Assembly (NCBI GenBank): GCA_963932465.1
Contig: OZ010788.1
Location: forward strand, 199,890,559 to 199,954,558
Source of the DNA: Maratus speciosus
Taxonomy: Eukaryota > Arthropoda > Arachnida > Araneae > Salticidae
DNA: 64,000 bases
Direction: 5' to 3'
Shown here: in pieces, positions 48,171 through 60,400 of the stretch
How positions within the stretch are numbered: the first letter of the stretch is position 1
Layout of the letters: every line of letters begins with the position of its first letter
Notes under the pieces: generated by a model
Seen by the model: only the letters and a program-made list of their open reading frames with translations
What the model was told of the DNA's origin: nothing
Databases searched by the model: none
Position numbers and translations under genes: made by a program

Positions 48171-48333
48171 AGAAAATGTAGCATAACATGTTCATCCACT
48201 CAGCTCTTCAATTATTTTGATTCGCGTGAACAAAACTTAACTTGAGAAGTATTTTAGTCCAAACCTCACTGCTGTAAGACAATTATTTGATTTTATGTTG
48301 AATTTCAAAATGTGCCCAGGAAATTTCGGACTT
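47427..48333. mobile_element. 0.9-kb element with 120-bp inverted repeats
   Basis: 47431-47560 and 48190-48332 are inverted copies (TCCGAAAATTCCTGGACACA / TGTGCCCAGGAAATTTCGGA; AAATCAAATAATTGTC). Inside, 47570-47640 pairs with 47735-47800 (GATAGTGTCAGTGTATGGCG / CGCCATACAGTGGCACTATC). A 37-base A-run lies at 48132-48168. Boundaries are approximate. Confidence 0.78.
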
Positions 48334-49213
48334 GGCTCCGCTTACCAGTGTGAAAAATAAGCTTGAAATCTGTAACTTGAAATTTGTAGCAGTATTGGTG
48401 AAACAAAATGAAATACAAATTATTTTTTATAAACTATTTTATTTTTTCCTTTTAGTTACATTAGAACATCATTTATCCATTTCACTTGGACCCAACCACT
48501 TTTAATGAGGTGAGACTCAACTTTTTCAGACACGATAAAATTCTCTAAGCAACACATGAACAAACTATGCAAAAATAATAACAAAAAAATAAAGCCACCG
48601 GTAAAATTAAGTACACATAAAGTAACCAGATAACAATGATCACCGTTCGACGCATGCCGTCACCGCAGAGTGATATGAAGTGGCTTTAGTCTGCTTATGT
48701 TTTAATAAATATATTTCATTCCAGACATAAGAGTTCAATTATTTATGACCGTATAATAGTATACAATTCCTTGACACAGAAATCCCTATAACTTATGAAT
48801 TTAGAAAATATTAGCAAACGATATGCTTATTCTGTTATACAAATCAAATTAGCTTAGCCATTATATCCAGAAAAATTATATTTTGTATCGAATAACGCGT
48901 GTTTAAAAATTTATTTTAGTGATTATTGACATTATAAATGGTACATAAGAAATAGTTTTCGGCACTCTGTTTTTTTCATTTTTCAGGGAACTGTAACAAT
49001 GTTTATCATGAAGAAATAAAAAATAAATGCTTTTATTCTAAAATTGTGTGTTGTTTCTAAAATTAAATATTTTGGCATAAAAATCTAGAATTTTAAGAAG
49101 TTAGCGTACATGAAAAAGAAAAAAAAAATCATTTTTTTTTTTTTTACTTTTTCGAATTCTTATAAAGTGTAGAATAAGACTGTAGAACGGTTAGGAGAAA
49201 TTCGAAATATTAA

Positions 49214-49406
49214 CCCTTTCGCGGTCGGTGGTCATAAAAGTGACCACCTAATTTTAAGTTTAGTGGAATATTTAATTAAAATTTTCCTTTTATAACGTAC
49301 GTGAAAATAATGAAGCAATTATTTTCTAAGATGTTCGTGTGTAATATCTGGTGCCAGTCAATCATTTCATCATTTTATAAACAGAATTACTCATCAACGG
49401 AAAGAG
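49214..49406. mobile_element. 193-bp TTAA-flanked MITE
   Basis: TTAA at 49210-49213 and 49407-49410 flanks inverted ends CCCTTTCGCGG and CTCTTTCCGTTG. A subterminal hairpin GGTGGTCATAAAAGTGACCACC-like fold (49228-49249) has the same position as the hairpin in the 29990-30188 copy. Length and layout indicate the same family. Confidence 0.75.
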
Positions 49407-49410
49407 TTAA

Positions 49411-51173
49411 GTTGCAGTCAATTGAAAGCGAGCGCGGACTGGCTGATAAACAGGTATGAGTTCCAGCGGGACACTGCTGCACGCATGCTTCGTCGGTATA
49501 AATCCAGGAAACGCGGACTAACTAAAAGTTGAAAACATAACGATTAACAATTTTTTTTTTCTCTTTTCCTTTAGTAAAATCTTAATCACGTTTTTCAGCG
49601 CGCCGTGTAAAGTAGCGCTCAAATGGATTAACTAATCAAAATTTTTTTTCTTTTTGGAAATTAAAGATCATTTTTTTAGGGGGGGGGGGTGCCATGAACC
49701 TTTCATATGAAATAATAATAATAGATTTTAAGTAACATTTAAGTTATAGTAAAAAATGAGAAAAAAATTAAACTGTTTTCAAACGACTATCATTTTACCA
49801 AATTTCGTATAATTTCATTAAAAATAGGTTCATGGCCACAAAATTCAATATGTTTCATGAAAAATTTAATTTTTTTTGCTTCAGATGATTTGGTGCGTGC
49901 GTGTGTGTGTGGTTGGGGTAAAGGGATACCTCTCAACTGCTTTGCCGGAGGTACGATACAAAGAATTTGTCTGACATTATTTTGTTACAATTTGGATAGA
50001 TTATATCAGGTTTATAGTATTTCGCGTCTTCCTTTTTTTCCCGTCAATATTGAGAAGAAAGCGAGTATGATATTTGACGAAAAGAATTGGAAAGAAGAAA
50101 TAAACACCGTTCGTGTTGTTCTTCAATTTAAGTTCTACTATATACTACACCTGAATAGTAATTTTCGTTTTAGTGTATCGCAGAATTTTTATCAATTTCT
50201 GCAGATTAAAATATTTTCTGCAATTATTTTCAGAATTTGTAACATTTTTCTGCAAGTAAAATAAGGCGAAAAAAAATCTATGTAGAAATTGCGATAAAAC
50301 TGTACGCACACCGAAATCAATATATGGGTATATATGTTAATTCATTTTTTATTGTTTAATAGACTAAGTTATTGAAAAATACCAGTTTTATGAATTGACA
50401 AACTTTTTTCTCTTTGTATTTTATAATATCGGTATAATTAAATTTATACTTACCAGGGATTTCTGTTTATTATTAATTAATTTGAGTCATTGGCACAAAA
50501 GAGTATTGCAATTCACAGTTTTCATAAATATAGTTTAAAACTTCATTTAGAAGCAAAGATATATGGATTTTGGCACAAGTTCACAATGCATTACATTTGG
50601 CAGCTTATGTTTTACATACAAAGTCTTTAAATGGGTCTAATTAATAACAAAAATCAAGGCAAATAACAAATAGGAATAATGTTTCTTGCCTTTTCATTAC
50701 AAAAAAAAGGGTAGGGAAAGAAAGGAAGAAAAAGAGAAATTTTGCATTTTTCTAAAATAGTGAAATAATGGCATCTCAGTCAGGTTGGTATTGGGATAAT
50801 TTTTATGCTTTAATAATAACGTTTTAAATATACATGAAAAAATACGGAATGTTTTCACTATATATCAATGAAAAATTCATATTCTTTACACTAAGTATAA
50901 ACAAATTAATATAAAAATCTGATTCAAAGTAAAATGTTAATTTTTAATGATTTCATCGAGATGCAAACTCACCTCTTTGCAATTATAAATTAGTGCAGTT
51001 CATTACTCATGGTATGTACGATCCTTAAGTACCATTATTTTCAAATTTGCGGATTATTTAATTGCTGATAATACAAATTCTACAATTAAGCAAGCAAAGG
51101 TTAAAACTCAGAAAGAGTGGAATTCAAAAATAAGGATCGTGTGAACCTTAGGTGACAGCCAAAATATTAAAAG
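49411..51173. other. No recognisable gene
   Basis: The longest ORF here (49857-50264, 135 codons) is Phe/Ile/Asn-rich and has no domain. A GT run and a G-run (49680-49690) are present. Confidence 0.6.
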
Positions 51174-51811
51174 CAGTGATACTCATGTGGGGTGCAGCTT
51201 ACAAGGGTAACTTTAAATATTTGTATAAGTGCGTAGAAGAAATGAAACTAAAATCGAATAGGAAAAGATTAAAAATACAAATTCACAATAAATTGCATAG
51301 ATGATATATTAATTTATTATGTTGGTTATGCAATTTTGATTCTAATAACATAGCAATATAAACATATAATGGTTATATAGCAATATAATCATAATCAGAT
51401 CTTAACTGCAACTTTAACACAATTTTAAGAAAAGGGGTCATATAGTGGAGGGACTGATAAGGGCATGCGCAGGGGGGAAGGAGAAGGTGAACAGTTACTA
51501 TGATCCCCAAGCTGAAGGGGCTTCTTAAGGTTCCGATTTAATGTAAAGTACAGTAACACTTGTGAAAAAAGAACAATTAGGGAACAGAAAAAGCCATCAG
51601 CTTTTCTTCTTATCAGGGTACAATTGTATGGTATTTTTTCTGTCGAAACTATAATTTCTTTTTCGTCTAAGACAGGTTCCTTTTTCACAGGTCTTACTAT
51701 ATATGAATATGCAGGCTACGTAGGGGGATCATGAACGTGTCTGTACTGGGCCCCAGAATTTGTGAGCTTCCCTGGAGACTGAGCAAGAATGCAAAAGGCT
51801 GAGTATCACTG
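51174..51811. mobile_element. 638-bp hAT-type MITE
   Basis: CAGTGATACTCA at both ends, inverted. Flanking octamers ATTAAAAG (51166-51173) and CTTTAAAG (51812-51819) agree at six of eight bases. No transposase. Confidence 0.82.
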
Positions 51812-51819
51812 CTTTAAAG

Positions 51820-53984
51820 AAAGCTTTTTAGAAATAGAGATTTTCAAAATGATGTCGTACACGAAGTTTGACTATATTTAAATTACATTGCATAGAAAAT
51901 AATAAAGAATATTTCTAAAACAGGCTTGCATACAATAAAATATTCTTTAAAATGATTTTTCTTTTGTAAGAAACTTGACACGAACACATCTTGGGTGATT
52001 AATTTATATAAGAACTTGGTGCTCTCTGATGATGTTGTAAATAAACGCCCTATTTTTACCGAGAAAATAAAACTTCTTTTCAAATAAATAATAATTTGAC
52101 ATTTAATAAATACAGAATACTAAAATCAATGAAGATGAATAGCTGCCTTTTTACATGGCAATCAAATGTAAAACCTTATATAACAAATATATATTATATA
52201 CTAAACACCATAATAAATTAGAAACCTCCGCAGTATCAACAGTTGAAGCAATATTTAAAAAGTAAACCATTTTAAATAATTTAAAAATTGTTCAGGAACA
52301 TGCATACTTTACAAATATTTACAGTACCTTTGATATGATTCATAATACTTTTTTTTAGTGTGACAAAATTTTTCAAGGACACTTGAGTTCAAAATTAATT
52401 CAATATTCTCGTAGCACCGGATAAACGTACAGCAGCATAACAAAATATGCATTCACACGTTAATTGCCGAATGACCGCTGGCACTCGAATGTACTCTCTA
52501 TTGATACGCCAACATTTTCCTAAGAGTAATAGCTTATAATCCGAACTAACACCGGATCTTATAAACTAATCACTGTAAATGGCAGCCGGCAGTACCAGTA
52601 CATTATGGGGAAAAAAAAAAACATGTGAACCCAAGCAGGTCATGCGGCAGCCAAAGAATTAAATTAGGTTCACAGTGCTTGCGTTCGTTTCTTGTACAAA
52701 TTGCATATGCTGGATGGCAAAGCAATAATGTTACTACAGTAACAAAACAATTATATGCTTTGTTATTACGGGAGCCAACAAAATCTGTGACCAGAAAAAC
52801 AAATTAAAGCACTATGAAGGCAGTAGTGTTAAATTGTATTAATTGAAAATTCGAATAATTTAAAATGTTATTTTTCAAACCAGCGTAAAAATTATAATTT
52901 TTTTAAACAATAAATGAATTCAAACAATAAATTGATGATACATTATAGTGCTATGCTTCAAAAGATGCTTACAACAATTATAGCTTTGAATATGGATTTA
53001 AAAATAGTATATATATAGCATATTTCTTATAGCGCTTTTTCTTTTTGTCTAGGACCTATTAATATGACGGAATAGAAAGAATGTTCGTAGCAGAATATTC
53101 TGAGACGAATAGCAACCGGAAGTGGACGCAGTCGGTTTTTTTTAATACCGCTATTAGTCTAGAATAGGTATGATGACGTGGAGGACTGCGAGCAGGAAAA
53201 CACGATGATTAGCCTACCAGTCAACTACTAAAATCGGGTTTGCAGGTGTTTTCCGCCAAGATATGACTTGACATACCAGTTGCATTTTAATATGCGAATC
53301 GAGTTTTAACAAATCCTGAAATTTCAGCAGTCAACTCGATGAAGTGATTGTTTGTGCAACCACCTTCCGGCCTATTATGGACAATGTTTATGAACTGCAT
53401 TCATTTTAATTCTGAACACTTCATATAACTCATACTATCTTCCACGTGTAACATTATGATTTTAAGTTAAATTTCTTCATGTAAACATTTGACACATAGC
53501 ACTATAAAAATTTATCTAACAATATTTTGAATTCCATTAAAAATAAATTGCACTAATCCAGTTTTCAATAATAACTTTCAATTAACAAATAAATTAACAA
53601 TTTTGTCAAAGTCGAATGCAGGACGGTTAGACCGTGACAATAAAGGAATTGAATAAACTTTTAATCAAACATAGATGAAACATGAAAACTTGGAAGAAAT
53701 ATAAGAATTTTTTTTCTTCCTATAACTAATGAAACATGAACAATATTCTTCACTCAAGCAAGTATTTTTGCAAGCAAAATATACTGTACATCCGATCACA
53801 AATGCTTTATCAGTTTATGAATCGAGTTTTCAAATCGGTCAGCTCTAAATTTTCCTTTTATTTTGTTTAACCCCAAAGTCATTCAATTAGGCTAGGAAGA
53901 AAATTACATTAGCTTATTCACTATAAGTTCATGGAAGATTGAAAACCAAATTCAGAAGAATTTTAAAGAAGAAACGGGAAAACA
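51820..53984. other. No gene; downstream flank of the zinc-finger gene
   Basis: This AT-rich DNA should include the 3'UTR of the zinc-finger gene near its right edge. No transposon ends are recognised. Confidence 0.5.
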
Positions 53985-54407
53985 TCATGCTGCAACTTCT
54001 GCTGGCAGATTAGTTCTTTCGTCCTGATCTTTAAAATCAGTAGTTTCTGACTTTATATCAGTTTCTATTACTGTATCACTGCTTTCAGCATCGTTTGAAC
54101 TCGATCGGCGCTGTCGAAGTTCTGTCGAAGTGGAAGGTTCAGGAGAGGGAATGGGGGATGATTGTTTTTCAGTTTTCGGTTGTATTTCGTAAAACACTTC
54201 TTCAATTCTGACTTGGTGATGTTCGTCTTGGTGTTCGCGAAGACTCTTTTCATCGTCGAACAATTCATCACAGACGATGCACGTATGTTCGTATCTTCTG
54301 TTGTGTATGTCTTTCAAATGTCGCCTGAGGAGAGACGTGGACGGAAAAGATTCCTCGCAAATTTCACAGGGCTGTATCGTTGAAGTTACGTGTGTCCTCG
54401 TGTGTTC
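53985..54407 (-). CDS. Zinc-finger gene terminal coding exon
   Basis: The acceptor is TTATTTTCCAG|GAACAC. The exon opens with the residues that finish the split finger (His263, His267), then encodes two more fingers (Cys275/Cys278/His291/His296 and Cys304/Cys307/His320/His324) and a 70-residue low-complexity tail rich in Ser, Thr, Pro and Glu, ending at a TGA whose complement is at 53985-53987. The 3'UTR should lie below 53985. A minus-strand AATAAA-like element is present near 53857, but the polyadenylation site is not established. Confidence 0.9.
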   Translation of the reverse strand, partial: EHTRTHVTSTIQPCEICEESFPSTSLLRRHLKDIHNRRYEHTCIVCDELFDDEKSLREHQDEHHQVRIEEVFYEIQPKTEKQSSPIPSPEPSTSTELRQRRSSSNDAESSDTVIETDIKSETTDFKDQDERTNLPAEVAA

Positions 54408-57400
54408 CTGGAAAATAAATTACACATTTAATCATACAATTACCATATAAACGTTAAAACATACATATAATTACATAAAAGGTGTTAAAAACATATAAAG
54501 ATATAAGTTAATATAACCTTGAGATGTTTCGAATGCACACGCATTCATTTTCGAAGTGGAAAGATGACTGACTGGATTGAAGAAAACAAACGTAAAACAA
54601 AATATTACGCATGTGCAAGCGAAGTTCAGTCCATTGCTTTAGAAGAGGGGTGAAAAGATCAAGTCATATTTTCAGGAGCTTTTGAAATACTCAGAATTTT
54701 AAACCAAAGCGCGGGAATATTACAAGATAGGACATCGTTACAAACATTATCACTCCTAAGTAAAATCATAATGGATTCACGAATTATTGAAGAGTAATGG
54801 TTAGATGTTGAAATGATTATTTTAGTTTTTTCGAAGTTTATCTTAATATTTTCTTTTTGATGCAATCTGGTTAAAGCTGTACTTGGTTTATTAAACTTGA
54901 TATTATATAAGTGATCTTTTAGCCTTTCTTTAAATTTTTGAGATGTCATACCAATATAGAATCAACTCTTTGATGTTCTATGCTGAATAGAATTATGTTA
55001 TCTTTGTATGTTTTTAGCACCTTTTAAGTAATTATAGGTCTGTTTTAACGTTTATATCAATAACAAGGTGAAAATTCCTTCACGACATTAGTTTTAGTAC
55101 AGTGTTTGATTCTATTGTATACAATTACCACCAAGCATTTTTTTTTTTTTTTTTTTTTTTTTTGCATGTGATCGCCAAAGCTTTAAGTTAGTTTTTTAAA
55201 GCTAATCTGTAAAGTAGAGAGTCTATTCTTTGTCTTAATATAAATTAGAGCAACTATATAAAACAGAGTAGCAAAAAATGTAAAATTTGACTTGTCAAAA
55301 AGATTTTGAACAGACTTGGAGAGTTTATCATTATCGTCTACTCGTCTATTGCTTGTAGTACATCTACTTCAACATAGAAAACCTTGATCGGATGCTAAAA
55401 TGAAGTTCACGAAAAACTTGATTGGACAAGATCATGCCGAAGTCCAATCGGATTAATTATGAATAATATTCGAGCGTTCGACGCAGATTTTCTAGTTTGA
55501 GGAAGATGCCGAATACGAGCATAATTAGTTTAAACGAACTTTTCCAAAAGAGTATCGCCAAGTTTAGTAATATGAGTTGCCGTAGTTTGCATAAATATTT
55601 CGAATTTGAGCGTTTCTTTCCTCTTATAAAAGTACTCTAATGTGAATAAGAATAATATTAATAAGAGTGGTGTTACATAGGAGGCGACAAATTACCGAAT
55701 ATACTTAAGGTTCTGTTATTAAATAACCTGCGTTGATTCTTAAATGATAACCCACTGTTAAAATATGAAAATAAAGAGGTAGTGAAATGACATTTCCCAT
55801 AAGCGATAAAATATTTAACACAAACTCTATTTTCGTGACTTAGCAGCAAATATGATACATATGTTTCGAATAGCCTGATCTCGATATTTTCGATATGTTT
55901 GGATATAGAAGAAAAGCTTCCATGTTTTACTTTATTTTTGATTTTTAATGTTCTAATGTAGTTAATGTACACTGCTCAAAACAATTAGGGGAGCACATGG
56001 TTTTAATAAAATTATGCAAATATTTACACCGATAAGTAACGTAAAATAAAGCATCCATAATTTAAAGCGTAGTAGAAAACAGATGAAGAAAACTACACGT
56101 ACAAATCATAGTTTATGACGTCAAAAGCTAGGAAAAGGAGATAAGTGCGGAAATCGGGATTTTGCAGAAACGTCTGTTTCACACTTTCAGTTTTAAAATT
56201 CAATTGCTCAGCTTATATTTTGAGAAAAGGTAACTTGAAAATGTCACAGCAATGTGATTTACCGGAATCCATGACTTGGCGTGTTAATCGGAACAGTTGA
56301 ATCTGGGGAAACAAAGCGAAATGCAGCGGACGCTGTTGGAATCGCAAGAAGTGTCAATGCAAAGCTGTGGAATCGATTCCAAGACACATGGAATGGTAGA
56401 CATAAATAAGGGCAAGGAAGCCATATGTTACCTCAGAAACAGATGACCGATATATCCTGTTAACAGCGCGTCGAGACGAAACAAGCAATACTACTCAGCT
56501 GCAAACACAGTTGTTCTTGGCCACAGGACGAAGGGTGTCCAGCCAAACAGTCCGAAATAGGCTTCATCAAGGTGGTCTCTATGCACTTAAGCCAATGGTC
56601 TGTATTCTGATGACCTCAAGCAACTGTGCAGCCCAAAGAAGGTGGGCAGCTGAACATCGAGTTTGGAGGCAACGTTGTTGGAGTCAAATTCTGTTTACAG
56701 ACGAGTCCCAATTCAGTCTGGATATGACATCTGATGTGTTTTGGCATGGAGAGAAAGGGACACTCAAAATAATCCCTTTTGCGTTCGTGAAAGATCACAT
56801 TGCAGACGAGGTGGGTTGACTATGGACTTGAATCAGCATAGGTGGACGTACGGGCCTTCATATAATTTTGCATGGCACTTTGACGGTCCAAAGTTATACA
56901 GACGAGATACTGAGGCTTTATGTCGTATTTTATGTTGCAGCTATTGGTGAATCCTTTTTTTCCATGTATGATAATGCCACACCGCATACAGCCGATCGAT
57001 TATGTTTGGTACATACTCGGGCGACGCACTGCAGCGTGACTGAGGTCTCCTTTTATTGTCCGGGACTTGGAGATTGCAATTCTTGAAGAGTGGAACAGTA
57101 CTCCCGAAAACTTATCGATAATGTCATCGAAGCCATGGAAAACAGCTTTATTTATTCGAAGAGACCACACGCCATATTAAATACCTTGCATCATTCCTAA
57201 ACAGTACTTTTTTTGTCATTTACAAAATTGTTGCCCTAACCCATCTTTTCACGTTCTACCCATCGTTTCAGAGAATTAAAGCTCTCTTGCAAATTTGTTT
57301 GCGTCTTTTTTTCTGAATTGCGCATTGATATACATGTTACTCTCAGTTTTATGCCCATCCATGGCTGTCTCGCACTGTTTTCTTCACTTTTTTGCTTGCT

Positions 57401-60400
57401 CCCTTATTTTGTTTGAGCAGTATTGTCTCATACTCGAATGTCTTTGGCAATGCTCAGAATTTAAGGGGAGAGTTTATCTCAAAATTGATCAAAAAATCAA
57501 ATTTTTTAAAAATATATTAAATTAAAGCATGTTTATTTGTGAATATTTTGACACCTCATTTTTATCCATACGTCAATTATATCGCGAGATATTGTGCATT
57601 TTGTTAACACACCCAGCGCAATTACCCACACAAATTAAAACTTTAAATGGCTTTTTCTCCATGTTCACATTTTCTTCACTTTCATGTTTTAAAAATGCTA
57701 AGGCTTGTTTTGTATGTGAGATAGAGATTTAAACTTTTTTTTTACTTTGTACATGTTCTTTATTACATATGTGATAAATCTGCGCATGGAATCAGTCTTA
57801 GGTTTTTTTTTTTTTTTTTTTTAAATAAAAGTATATCAAGATGTGTTAGATTTAATCGTTTTACACTATATATATATCAGTAAAAAAATTATATTAAATG
57901 TAATATTAAATGTATCTAAAAATCCATGCGTAGTCTTGTGTAATACATATTTGTAAATCTTTAAAAAAAAATGGTAAAAAATATCAATATTTAAAAAAGT
58001 AGTAGAGATTTAAAAAAAATAATTTAATTAATAACTTTTTCATTAAATATGCAGTTAATTTTTTTTTTTCAAATTGTACTTTTAGTTGAACTTGAAATTC
58101 AGGAAGTTCACCATTTGAACGATATATTTTTTAAATAATAGAAATTGTTGAAATGGTAAACTGTCCCCTTAACTCTAACCATTCCGCAAACAATTTCAAG
58201 AAGTAAAATAGATAAAAAGTATGTATTTTATCACTATTTTTTTAAAATAGAATTCCTTTTGTCTTCATTGAAATAAGAAAGTTGGCTACAGAATAACATA
58301 TTTTTTACGAAATTAATTCTTCTTATAAACTACATTTTAATGAGAAAAATAACATTCTTAAATTAGAAAAAGGGGGAGAAATATTAATATTGCTGACGTA
58401 ATTTTTACCTTTAATTGCGAGCGTTTCAGGAACATTTTGTCACAGTGATTGCAAGTATAACCTTTCATTCCAGAATTCGAGTGATGCGATTTCATGTGAA
58501 GTTTTCTAGCTTCTTTCCGGGGAAAACGTTTCAGGCAGAACGGACATTCATAGCTCCTTTTTTCACGGCCCGATTTTCCTGGATCGTGATTGGATGTGCC
58601 AGTTCCATTTTCTTGGGAATCTTCGTCAAACTGATAGAGGTCTTGCGGAGAGCCGGCTATTAAAAAAAAAATGTTTCATAGTGACTCCATAACTAGGAAT
58701 TTATCACACATGTAGCACTGAGTCACTGAGATCACCTAATATTGTATTGTGTAATATAAAATCTTACTATAATTTACTACTTAACATATCGGCTGGTAAG
58801 TTCCCGGTCTGACACACAGATGGCGCCACAAATACAGAATTAATATTCTGTTTAGTAAGTACTAACTTTAAAAGGTAGCTGTAAACATTTTATGTCGATC
58901 TGACGGTTGCTTCAAAAGTTAAAGTGGTTTTAGTGAAACAACTTTTTGTATTTTCAAAACAAAAGAAAAAAAGAATTTCGTGTTTTGATAAAACATTGCT
59001 ATATCATGGGGAAAACACTATGGAAACAAAGGCTTGGCTTGATGAATGTTATCCGGACTCTGCACCAGGAAAATCGACCATTTTTGACTGGTTTGCTGAA
59101 TTTAAACGTGGTCGTACAAACACAGATGATGCGCAACGCTCTGGTCGCCCAAAAGTGGTGGTTATACCGGAAAACATAAAAAGAGTCCACAAAATTGTTT
59201 TAGAAAACCGTAAAGTGAAGTTGCAGGAGATAGCTGACACTCTAAACATATCAAAAGAACGTGTAGGCTTTATTTTGCGTGAAAATTTGTCTATGAAAAA
59301 GCTGTTTTCGAAGTGGGTGCCGCGTCCCCCACCCCCTGCACCCTGCCACACGTCTTTGGCTACGATTACAAAATTGCAAGAATTGCTTCCGCACCCACCT
59401 TATTCTCCAGATTTGGCTCTCAGGGAATTTTATCTGTTCGCAGACCTGAAAAAAATGCCTGCCGGCAAGAGATTTGGCTCGAATGAGGAGGTTATTGCCG
59501 AAACAAACACCTATTTTGGGGCCAAAGATAATTCGTTCTTCAAGAAAGGAACTGACATGTTAGAGAGGCGCTGAAATGATTGTGTCGCTCTTAAAGGAGA
59601 CTATGTTGATGAATAAAATCGAATTTGACCAAAAAAGTTATGTTTTCTTCATTAGACCGGGAACTTATCAGCCGATGTGTTATTTCTTAAATTAAAGAAA
59701 ATTTTTCTGTAATACAATTTATACAGCTTTCGCAAACTAGAAAATTTCGTTATAAATAAAATTTATATAGTTTTTTTTCTTTCTGTTTTTACAGCTTGGC
59801 CAGCTAAAATTGATTTCTACATCACTCCCTATTATAATAAAATGAACATAATTTGTTATCAAACTAAAAGTTTTGCACGTCAGTCGAAAAGAATTGCTTG
59901 TTACGCGACACGTAGGCTAGTATTATTTAACACTACCACAGCTACTTTTAAAATTTGCAGTATTAAAAAGAAGCTAACTTTTTTTTATAAAATTTACCTT
60001 TGTCTAGAAGTAGACCCTCCGGCATAGAACTTGCTGGATGTACGAGCAACATGTGACCCATCAAATCTTCCTTTGAATGAAAATCCATTCCACATACAGC
60101 ACAACTGTTGTTGTTACTTCTAACGTAAGACGACTCCTGTTTAAAGCTGAGATCATGGTTATGGGATCGCTGATGCTTCGTCAGGTCAACGCTGTTTCCA
60201 AAGACACCGGGACATTTTCTACATTCGTACACCATGGAAGAAGATTCAGTTGCACCAGCTGAAAGGGAAATAAACATTCATGTACAAAAGCGATATCAAA
60301 TTTGACAAATATCTGTTTTGACAGATATACTCTAAATGTAGAAAATTCTCTCTCGCCCAGCGCACCCAGAGAAGGGTGGGAGAAGGAAGGACGGGCTTTA

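Larger units (their letters stand above)
54408..58408 (-). other. Large intron of zinc-finger gene
   Basis: This 4.0-kb intron contains the Penelope-like fragment (54659-55010), a poly-T run (55139-55163) and the Tc1-like element (55970-57420). Nothing else is recognisable in 55020-55960 or 57430-58400 beyond AT-rich sequence. It is about ten times the length of the gene's 394-nt intron, and the insertions account for a large part of that. Confidence 0.8.

Noticed and set aside
49857..50264. 135-codon plus-strand ORF
   Set aside because: Composition follows local base content, with no domain, no splice context and no repeat homology. It is probably chance.
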